Part shown: positions 10,201 through 18,700 of the stretch, piece by piece | Layout of the letters: the number at the start of each line of letters is the position of its first letter | Numbering within the stretch: position 1 is the first letter of the stretch | Origin: Gavia stellata | Taxonomy: Eukaryota > Chordata > Aves > Gaviiformes > Gaviidae | Reading direction: 5' to 3' | Assembly (NCBI RefSeq): GCF_030936135.1 | Contig: NC_082618.1 | Location: forward strand, 7,909,034-7,973,033 | DNA length: 64,000 nt | Made by a program: the position numbers and the translations under genes | Notes under the pieces: generated by a model | Databases searched by the model: none | What the model saw: only the letters and a program-made list of their open reading frames with translations | Told to the model about the DNA's origin: nothing

Positions 10201-12694
10201 GCGGGGTGACGTTGCCAAACCGTCCCCGGGCGGCCCCTCTGCCAGGCGCTGCGGGGGGAGTCCTGCCAGCCTCTGCCCAGCCCCACCATCCCTCCTTTCT
10301 GTAGGGCCTACCCAAACACCACACCGCCCCACGGGAGGGGGGGACCCCCAAGCCCGGGGGGTACAGGGCCTAGGGGGGTGGCCGCACTGGCTAGCCACGA
10401 TGGCCCCAAGGCAGTGATGGTGGCCCTGCGACCCCGCAGAGGAAGGCAGGCAGGCGGTCCGGCCTCCCCTGCTTCCTTCCTCCCCGGGGGGTCCCGGACC
10501 CCTCCCGAAGCCCCCCACAGAGCCCTGGGGACACCGTTTGGGGGGGCACCCAGCCCCGCAGTGCTCCGGGGCTGAGGTGGGGTGGCCGGGGGGAGCGGCA
10601 GCCCCCCCCAGCCTGGCAGCCCCGTGCACACAGATGGCAGCGCCTTGGCAGCCGGCGTGGCGGCATCTGTGCCTTCGCGCCCGCTGCCCACGGGGCGCTG
10701 CCGGGAACAGGACGCTCCATGGGGGGGGGAGCCGGCCGGCGAGGCTGCCCGCAGCCCTGCAACCGGGCGGATCCGGGGTACCCCCAGGGTGGCACCCACT
10801 CCCGCTGCAGGGGGGCAGCCGGGATGCAGTGGGATGCAGGTGGGCATTGCAGCAGCTCGGGGAGTGCTGGCACAGGGACACCCCGAACGCTGGGACAATC
10901 CTGGAGCCCAAGGCAGCTCCCGGCACCTCCGTCTCTGCACCAGGACGCGGGCCAACACCGGGACCCGCAGCACTCAGCCCCGCACTGGCGAGGGGAGGGC
11001 TGGGGCCAGCCGGCGTCCCCGCACGGGGCCAACAGCGCGGGATTTGGCCAAGGAAGCCTGGGCAGAGGGACCGGGACACCCCCTGGGCACCCCACCACGC
11101 AGGGCCGGGCAGCGCATCCCCAGCAGTGGTGGCGGGTGCTCCCGGCGTGGTAGGAAGTGGCCTCTGGACTTTATAACTCATTTCCTCACATGGCTGCCGG
11201 GCGATAAGAGATTGGAAGAAACTGGTTCCCATTTCCCCCCGCGCCGGCAGGGAGCCTCAGCACCGCCCCGGGCACCCCTGCGCTCCCCGCTTGCCCGCGG
11301 GCACAGGGGACGCGCCCGGAGGCAGGGCAGCCCCGTGCCCACGCGTGCCGCTGGCTCTTCTGGCAGGATCCGGCCATTGGCACGTGGCTGGAATAATTTC
11401 GGCACAGCCTTGGCCCGCGGGCAGCTTTCCAGGGCCGGCTCGGAGTGAACCTCGACTCTCGGCCCCGTTCATTCATCGCTGCGGGGCCACCCGTGCTGGC
11501 CATGGGCAGGGTTTGGCGGTCCAGCCCCATCATGGGCAGGGTTTGGGGGTCCAGCCCCACTGCGACGCCCACAGGCTCATGCCCGGTGTGGGGGCTGCGG
11601 GCACCGGCACCGCCGAGGATGCGAATCGTCTTGCCCAGGCTCAGGCTCCGGCTTGCAGCACGGCCGCTGCCGGCCCGGCTCAGCCCGCCTGCACCCGCCA
11701 AGTCCGGATCCGGCCAACATGGGTGCTGGCTGCGAGGTGCTGGGGGGTGCAGGAGGGTGTCCCCCCCCCATTCCGCCATTTGCAGGGTCCTGGGTACTGC
11801 TGGCACTGACCAGAATGTCCCCAGCCTGTGCCACCAGCCCCCACGTCGAGGGGTGCAAATGCTGTGGGCGGTGCATGGGGGTGTTGGGTGCAGTGGGGGT
11901 ACACTGGGGCAGCACTGAGGAGGGCACAGAGGGCTTACTGGGGTCATGTTTGGGGTCTACTGGGGGATTCCTGGGGGGAAATGGGGTGCGCCAAGGGGGC
12001 CCATGGGCCTCACCAGGGCGTTGCTCTGGGGGCACATCAGAGCGTTCCTGGGGGGCAGAGCAGGGGACTCAGCGGGGGTCCCTAGGGTGTGCCCCATAGG
12101 GTGCAGAGGGGACTCAGCAGGGGGGTCCTGGGGGCACCCAGGGGGGTGCAAAGGGGCCTCGCCGTGGGGTGTAGAAGGAGATGCAAAAGGGCTCCCTAGG
12201 AGCATACCGAGGGGGTGCACCGTGGGGTGCAGAGAGGGCACATAGGGGTGCTGTGGGTGTACCGGGGGGCACCGTGGGGTGCAGAGGGGGCACATGAGGG
12301 TGCTGTGGGTGTACCGGGGGGCACCGTGGGGTGCAGAGGGGGCACATGAGGGTGCTGCGGGTGTACCGGGGGGCACCGTGGGGTGCAGAGGGGACTCGCG
12401 GGGGTGCTGTGGGTGTACCGGGGGGCACCGTGGGGTGCAGAGGGGACTCGCGGGGGGCTCCTGGAGCCGCACCGGGGAGCACAAGGCAGGCTCCCGGCCA
12501 GGCTCCGGGGGGGCAGCACGAGGTGCGAGGGGCCCCGCCGAGGAGGGGCGGGGGGGGGGGAGCGGGAGGCTGGCGGGGGGATGGGGCGCAGCGGGGGCGC
12601 AGCGGGGGGCCCGGGCCCGGGCCCGGGGGGGGCGGCCCTTACCTGGGGCGCTGCAGTCGGCGCACACCTCCGCCCGCGGCGCCTTCCGGGACAT
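4255..12694 (-). CDS. GIT1: GIT1, ArfGAP and focal-adhesion scaffold, 21 coding exons
   Basis: CDS join (minus): 12643-12694, 9233-9366, 9038-9150, 8849-8954, 8678-8764, 8436-8566, 8260-8354, 8135-8177, 7563-7611, 7408-7480, 6678-6775, 6481-6592, 6273-6400, 6045-6197, 5735-5962, 5567-5620, 5200-5286, 5023-5096, 4763-4945, 4560-4623, 4255-4467. Total 2277 bp, 758 aa (human about 761); every junction is GT-AG and in phase. The ArfGAP zinc finger is C11-x2-C14-x16-C31-x2-C34 with arginine finger R39, followed by ankyrin repeats (~130-230), Spa2-homology segments, a coiled coil around VQQLMKVNNSLSDELRRLQRE, and the C-terminal paxillin-binding FAT-homology domain ending in REKKQ. GIT1 scaffolds PIX, PAK and paxillin at focal adhesions and synapses and turns off Arf GTPases. 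Internal introns are mostly 70-200 bp; intron 1 is 3.3 kb. Confidence 0.97.
9367..12642 (-). other. GIT1: GIT1 intron 1, non-coding, GC-rich
   Basis: The only large GIT1 intron. Long open frames here are products of very high GC and show no family similarity I recognise. Two short AT-rich islands stand out: 11160-11240 (with GATAAG at 11203-11208 and an ETS-like TTTCCTC) and 11371-11400 (inverted CCAAT, E-box CACGTG at 11381-11386). A 52-bp minisatellite occupies the 5' (right) end at 12224-12464. Confidence 0.7.
12224..12464. repeat. 52-bp minisatellite in GIT1 intron 1
   Basis: Successive copies begin with GGGGTGCAG at 12224, 12276, 12328, 12380 and 12432 (partial), an exact 52-base period. 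Copies differ by a few substitutions and one variant internal block. Decayed relatives of the unit extend leftwards to about 11930. The array ends about 180 bp from coding exon 1. Confidence 0.9.
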
Positions 12695-13204
12695 CCTCAG
12701 CGGCGAGGCGGGCCCGGGCCCGGGCCTCTGCGCCAGCGTGGGGCGGCGGCGGCGGCGCCCCCGGGCCCGCCGGGGGGGCGGGGGGCCGGGCGGCGGGGCG
12801 GGGCGGGGGCGGCGGGGGCCCGGGGCCGCGGCGCGCCGGGGGCTGCCGGCTGCTCCCAGCGCCCGGCGGCTCCGCAGGAAGCGGCGCAGGCCCGGCCCCG
12901 GCGGAGGAGGGGCCGCGCCGCCCCCGCCCCGCCACCGGCAGCGCCGCCGCGACCGCCCCGCACCGGCACCGGCACCGCCCCGCACCCGCACCCGCGCCGG
13001 CACCGCACCCGCAGCCCCCCCCCCCCCCTCCCCGCTCCCGCACCAACACCTGCATCCGCACCCACACCAGCACCCCAACGCGGGCTGCTCCCGCTCCCGG
13101 TCCCGGTCCCAGCCCCGGACAGCCCCTGGTCCCGGTGCCGGTCCCGGTCCGGGGTTTCCTAGCCCGGCTCTGGTTCCAGCCCTGAGCACCCCCCGCATGG
13201 TCCT
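12695..13204 (-). promoter_or_regulatory. GIT1: GIT1 5' UTR and CpG-island promoter
   Basis: Extremely GC-rich sequence with many CpG and GC-box-like motifs directly upstream of the GIT1 start codon at 12694. No TATA box is seen. A self-complementary GGCCCGGGCCCGGGCC block lies at 12711-12726. The transcription start cannot be fixed from sequence alone. Confidence 0.55.
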
Positions 13205-13980
13205 GTGCAGCCGAGCCTGCTCCTGGGCATCCTCCCGGTCCTGGTCCTGGTCCTGCTCCTGGGCATCCCCCCGGTCCCGGTCCTGGTCCTGCTCCTGGGC
13301 ATCCTCCCGGTCCTGGTCCTGGTCCTGCTCCTGGGCATCCCCCCGGTCCTGGTCCTGGTCCTGCTCCTGGGCATCCTCCCGGTCCTGGTCCTGCTCCTGG
13401 GCATCCCCCCGGTCCTGGTCCTGGTCCTGCTCCTGGGCATCTCCCCAGTCCTGGTCCTGCTCCTGGGCATCCTCCCGGTCCTGGTCCTGCTCCTGGGCAT
13501 CTCCCCAGTCCTGGTCCTGCTCCTGCTCCTGGGCATCCCCCCGGTCCTGGTCCTGCTCCTAGGCATCCTCCCAGTCCTGGTCCTGCTCCTGGGCATCCCC
13601 CCGGTCCTGGTCCTGGTCCTGCTCCTGGGCATCTCCCCAGTCCTGGTCCTGCTCCTGGGCATCCTCCCGGTCCTGGTCCTGCTCCTGGGCATCTCCCCAG
13701 TCCTGGTCCTGCTCCTGCTCTTGGGCATCCCCCCGGTCCTGGTCCTGCTCCTAGGCATCCTCCCAGTCCTGGTCCTGCTCCTGGGCATCCCCCCGGTCCT
13801 GGTCCTGGTCCTGGGCATCCCCCTGGTCCTGGTCCTGCTCCTGGGCATCCCCCCGGTCCTGGTCCTGCTCCTGGGCATCTCCCCAGTCCTGGTCCTGCTC
13901 CTGGGCATCCTCCCGGTCCTGGTCCTGGTCCTGGGCATCCCCCTGGTCCTGGTCCTGCTCCTGGGCATCCCCCGGTCCTG
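13205..13980. repeat. Large minisatellite of 30/36-bp units with a 192-bp higher-order period
   Basis: About 24 tandem units are built from the hexamers GGTCCT and GCTCCT around a GGGCATC core. Units are mainly 30 or 36 bp, with a few 24-bp ones. A block of six units is repeated with a period of exactly 192 bp (rare variant CTCCTAGGCATCC with its AGGC at 13561 and again at 13753). Because all units are multiples of 6, frames stay open on both strands (hydrophobic Leu/Val/Pro on plus, Arg/Thr-rich on minus). I read these as by-products of the repeat and do not annotate them as proteins. The array lies between the divergent GIT1 and ANKRD13B genes. Confidence 0.93.
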
Positions 13981-14733
13981 ACCCCCGTCCCAGCCCCGGG
14001 TGCCCTCCTGCTCCCATTCCCAGGCTAGGGCACTGTCCTGGGCCCAGCCCTGATCCTGTTCATCCCCCCCTCCAGGTCCTGGGCACGCCTGCGGTCCTGC
14101 TCCTGGTCCTGGCCCCAGCCCAGGTCCTGCGAACCCCACTCCCAGCCCTGAGCACCTCCCATTTGTCCCGGTCCTGCTTCGGGCACCCCAGCACCAGCTC
14201 TGAGCGCTTGTCCCAGGTTCAGCCCCAGCCCTGAGCACCCCCTGGCCTGTTCCCCGAGCCAGCTCTCGCACTGTGCACCCCACTCCTATGCACCCCCACT
14301 CCACACCCCGGCCGCATCCCAGGTGCACCCCGGGGTGCAGTGTGGGCAGCCTGGATCCGGCTGGGGGTCCCGGGGCACCGGGGTCCCCTGCCCGCCCCAG
14401 CAGTGCAGGCAGGACATGCAGCGGGGATGTGTGGGGTGGGCTGCAGCCTCCCTGGGGTGTTCCGCAGGGGATTTTGGGGCGGTGGGGGAACTGGGGCCCA
14501 TTTGGGGTCTGTTCCCCCCGCTGGGATCCTGTAAGCACTTGGAGGAGGGGGGGGACACCTTGGTATCACCGTGGGGGCCCCACAAGCAGCTGTGGGGGCT
14601 GGAACACCCACGGCACAGCCACCCCAGGCAGGAGCTGCCGGAGCAGGGCCCGATCCTGCCCCCCGCCACCGTGGGCCAGGCTGTAGGGCCTGTGCCACGG
14701 GTGACCTCACCGCTGTTTGCCGGGGAGATGGCT

Positions 14734-14745
14734 CATGACGTCATG
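14734..14745. promoter_or_regulatory. Perfect CRE palindrome CATGACGTCATG
   Basis: A 12-bp perfect palindrome containing the full cAMP-response element TGACGTCA, the binding consensus for CREB/ATF factors. It lies ~785 bp upstream of the ANKRD13B ATG and ~2.0 kb upstream of the GIT1 ATG, so it could serve either gene. Function is inferred from the motif only. Confidence 0.6.
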
Positions 14746-15296
14746 GGGCAGCAGGGCTGGCGGGGAGATGGGGGGATGCTGTGCGGGGACCGGGGCAGGG
14801 GGACGCGACCACCGCCGCCTTCCTCATGGCCGAGCGGAGAATAGTCACGAGGGGGATTGCCGCCGTGGCGGCGGCCCCATGGCAGGGTGGGGGGCAGCAG
14901 GGTGGGGGGCCGGGAGCGTGGCGCCGGCGGGAGGCCGAGGCGGCCGGCGGAGGCCCAACCTCGCATTGTTCTCGGGCGGCAGCCGGAAAACACGACGCCC
15001 GCCCCGGAGAAACGCAGGCGGAAAAGGAAACGGGGCCGGGGGCCCGCGCCTGCCGCTGCCCGGGGTGGGGGGGCTTGGGGCCCCCCGCACGGCCCCCGCA
15101 CGGCCCCCGCCCGCCGCCTTCGCCCCTGCCCCGCCATGTGCCCGGGCCTGCTGGCCCATGGGGGCACCGGGGGCCAGGCGGGAGGGGGGACATGGGGCCG
15201 GGGGAGGGATCTGGGGGGGGGTCCTGGGTGCCAGCGGGCTGCCCCTTCGCAGGGGTCGGGGGCCGCGGTGACGGGCTGAGCAGTGCGGGGGAGGCG

Positions 15297-15345
15297 AGGA
15301 GGAGGAGGAGGAGGAGGAGGAGGAGGAGGAGGAGGAGGAGGAGGA
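15297..15345 (+). repeat. (GGA)n microsatellite, about 16 copies
   Basis: An uninterrupted GGA/AGG run in the proximal ANKRD13B promoter. The purine-only strand is prone to triplex or G-quadruplex structure and to length polymorphism. Confidence 0.95.
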
Positions 15346-15368
15346 AGGGGGCGATGCCGGGCAGGGCG

Positions 15369-15387
15369 ACTACAAGTCCCATGAGGC
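15369..15387 (+). promoter_or_regulatory. ANKRD13B: ZNF143/Staf-type promoter element
   Basis: ACTACAAGTCCCATGAGGC matches the SBS/ZNF143 pattern ACTACAANTCCCA followed by a GC-ending tail, with small deviations in the second half. Such elements sit close to transcription starts of CpG-island promoters, which fits its place 142 bp upstream of the ANKRD13B start codon. Confidence 0.55.
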
Positions 15388-15517
15388 CGGGCGGTGCGGG
15401 GCGAGGGGGGGGCGCTCGGGGGAAGCACCGGGCGGGAGGTGCCGTGCCCGCCCCGCCCCGCGCCCCCCGCGCCCCGCTCCGCCCCGCGCCGCGCCCGCCG
15501 CGCCGCTCCGCTCCAGC

Positions 15518-15706
15518 ATGCACGGAGGATGCTCGCGTCTTGCTCAGGCAGGAAGGGGCCGGAGGGCAGGTACCCGCTGCACTACCTCGTCTGGCACAAC
15601 CGCGCCCGCGACCTGGACCGGGAGCTCAGCGCCAAGCAGGTGGGGCGGCGGCGGGGGGGGCACCCCCGGGGTACGGCCCGGCCCGGCCCGGTTCGCCTCG
15701 GGCTGA
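15518..15706 (+). other. Upstream ORF overlapping the ANKRD13B start out of frame
   Basis: An ATG at 15518 has A at -3 and lies 11 bases before the ANKRD13B ATG in a different frame. Read on genomic sequence it stays open past the end of exon 1 (15639). It would compete for scanning ribosomes with the main start at 15529, which has a similar context. No protein function is proposed. Confidence 0.4.
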
Positions 15707-18700
15707 TGCAATGCTGCCGGGCTGCAGCCGGGCTGCTGCTCGGGGCTGGGGTGAGGATGGAGATGAGGATGAGGATGATGGGGTGCCTCCCGGGGTTGGC
15801 AGGGCTCTGGGGGTGTCGCGTGTCCCCCTGCACCCCGGGACTGGGCCAGCCGTCCCCGGGGCTGGTAGGGAGCGGTGGGTACCACCCGCGGGTGCCCTGC
15901 ATCCCCCGGTGCAGGCAGCCCCAAGCATCCCTCCCCATGTGTCCCCGGCTCCCTGCTAGGCCTCTGCGGGCCCCTGGCACCCCAACCCGCGCCCCACTTC
16001 TCAGGGTGCTGCCAGCCCCACTGGGGGTGCAGCCCCCAGCTCCCCATCCTCAGGCTGAGCCCCTCTCGGGGGGGATACAGGGCCTTGATGCTGCCGGGGC
16101 GCAGCCCCCCAGCTCCAGGAGGCCAGGCAGGTTCTTCTCAGGGTGGGGGGACTCACCGTGTCCCCCAGCCCGGGAACCCCCCCGTCCGGCCGGTGATGGA
16201 GCGGGGCCACGGGCGCGTCCCCAGGCGGGTTCCCAGCCTCCCTCTCCCCCGTGGCGTTGCGATTCAGGTAATTAAAACCCAACCCTGAAGACGCAGGAAA
16301 CCGCAGGCGCTGGAGGGAGGCCGGCGACGAGGCTTTGCTGAGCATCCCCGCTCCCCCGGCCCAGCTCCCGGCACCCCAGGGTGCTGAGGGCCCAGCCGGA
16401 TGGACCCCAAGCGATGCACAAAAGGGGGGGCCTGCCGTGCCGCGATGCTCCCGCCAGGATGCAGGCGACAGCTCCCGCCACACCCGCCTCCATTGTGGGG
16501 GCCAGCCGGGGGGCTGCGCCAGCATCACCCCGGCCCCCCACCCCATTGCCAGTGTTTTTATTTCCGTGGTACTTCGGGGTCATTTTTCCCAGGAGCCAGG
16601 CGCGGCGGCGATCAAAGCTGGGCGCAGGCGGCGGCGGCTCGGTGGGCGCGGGGAGGTGCAGGGGCTGTGAGGGCGGCTCCGGCCCCGCTCGCCTGCAGAG
16701 AGGATTTCTATCCCACCCTCCCAAGCCTGGCCAGTGGAGGGGCTCTGCCAGGGCCCCCAGCCGGCCCCCACCGCCCCTGCCGCCATTTGCAGTGCGAGAG
16801 CAAAGCCGGCCCTGCCTGCACCCCAGGGGTGCGTGGAGTGGGGCCCATGGGTGCTGCAGGCCAGACCCCCAGGCCAGGTGGGGGTTTGGGGGAAGGAGGT
16901 GGGGGCCAGCCCAGGCTGAGCCCCCCACCTTCATCCGGGGCATCCGGGGACACGGCTCAGCCCTTCTCCCTGCCGGAGCATCCCCCGGTTAAGCGGGTCA
17001 GGGCTGGTTCTGTGTGATGCTGGGGGCTGGGTGTCCCCCTGCCCGGGGGCTCTGCCCTCCTGCCACCATGGGGACCCACGCAGGGCAGTGGCACCACACA
17101 GCCCCCCCCGACATGTGCAGGTGTTCGGGGTCGGGAGGCGCTGGGGCAGCTGGCAGCGTTACTCTTCTCCGTGTCCCCACAGGGCCCTGTGTGGGTCACC
17201 CTTGAATTGTCACCATGAGGTCCCGTCCATGCTTGCCTCCACCTGGGGAGTGAGGTCCGTTGGGTTCCCGTGGCAGGGACAGCGCGAGGATGTGGCAGGC
17301 AGTGACACTGAGCCCGTTGTGCCAGGACACCCCACACCACAGCCTGCCCCATCACGTGTGGCAGGGACCTGGGGCTGCACAGGGACAGCAGCACCCGGCA
17401 CCACCACCCCACGCTGGCCGATGTCCCCCGCTGCTACCCGGGAGCAGGTGCTGGGGTCTGTGCCCACGCTGAGGTCCCCCACCTCGGGGACAACCCTGGC
17501 AGAGGGGCTGCGCTGTGCCATGCACCTGGCTGGCACAGGAGGAGGAGCAGCCGAGCTGCAGTCCTGCACTGCACCGCTGCCACCCCGAAGCCATCCCTGT
17601 CCCCATCCCCGGGGGATGTCACAGCCCCAGGACAGGCAGCACTTGGAGGTCTGTGCCACAGCCCCCGAGCCAGAGCCGTCCCAGCACCAGGGCCCAGGAC
17701 CAAGGTCTCGCAGCCGAAAACTGGGTCACACCGTGTCCCCCGGGGCTGGCTCCGGCGCTGCGTCCCTGGAGCGGGGACCCTCGTCCTGCCCGGCGCTGGG
17801 GCAAGGCTGCAGCTGGGGAGCCCCGCTGAGCCTGCAGCACCCGTCTGCTGGCTGGGGGGCGATTGCTTTAATTAGAGTCATTTCATTAGCGCAATTAAGA
17901 AGCAGCAGTCGCCTGGAGAGCATTGGAGCAACACGCTGGCTCCCGGGGAACTGGGGGGCTGTTTTGCTCCGGCGGTGTGGGCAGCCTGGGGGGTCCCCCT
18001 GCCCAGTGAGCACCTGGGGATGAGGGGCATGGGGATGCCCGCAGCCCGGGCAGGGATGGGGACATCCCCAGGGAGGAGGCACAGCAGGACATACCCAAGA
18101 GCAAGGCAGGGACTTGCTGCAGGGTGAGAGCCCGGGCACCAGCGAGCCCACCGCCCCGCAACCCCTGCCCAGCCCCAAATGCCTCGGAGGACCCCCGTCC
18201 CAGCCAGCACCTTTGGGTGCTGCACCCCAGGTTTGTGCTGCTGGGAGTGGCGTCCCAAAAACCCATGCCCTGATTCGGGGTTTGTCCCCACTGCCTCCTG
18301 CCCTGGCAGCATCTGACTGCCCCTCTCCCCACACAAGGCTTCTGCCCCAGCTGGGTGTTGGGGGGCAGAGGCTGAGCCCCCCCCGCCGCTCCATCTAGCC
18401 CTGAGCCATGCCCCCAGCCCTGGGCACGGGTGCAATGCTGCACCTTGCGCAGGGAGCGAGGCCCACGGGTGCTCAGGGTGCCCACCACCGCTGCCGGCGG
18501 GTGAGGGATTCCTCGGGGCTGGCTGGGCGCCAGGCTCCGGGCTTGGCACAAACAATCGCAGCCCCAGCGCGCAGCTCCCCAGGGCCCGGGGATCCTCCAA
18601 GCAGCCGCTCCGCTCACGCAGCCGCCCGCCCCCGGCTCAGGCAGGGGAACACGTGTGCCCGCCGCAGCCCACGTCGCCCGCCATGCTCCTGGCCCCGGCG

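Larger units (their letters stand above)
13981..15528. promoter_or_regulatory. ANKRD13B upstream region / GIT1-ANKRD13B divergent interval
   Basis: A GC-rich non-coding stretch between the minisatellite and the ANKRD13B start codon. 13981-14700 shows only degenerate relatives of the repeat and no recognisable gene. From ~14700 the sequence becomes a CpG island holding a CRE palindrome (14734-14745), a GGA microsatellite (15297-15345) and a ZNF143-like element (15369-15387). The ANKRD13B transcription start is probably near 15390-15510. Confidence 0.55.

Noticed and set aside
9367-12642. Several 100-475-codon open frames in GIT1 intron 1
   Set aside because: Expected at this GC content where stop codons are rare; amino-acid composition is Gly/Pro/Arg/Ala-rich without motifs or splice logic.
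13205-13981. A 258-codon plus-strand Leu/Val/Pro-rich frame resembling a membrane protein
   Set aside because: Same repeat by-product; the hydrophobicity follows from CTG/GTC/CTC codons of the hexamer units and there is no non-repetitive domain.
13159-14538. A 459-codon minus-strand open frame of MPRSRTRTG-type repeats
   Set aside because: It is produced by the minisatellite whose units are multiples of 6 bp. There is no family similarity, and equally long frames exist on the other strand.
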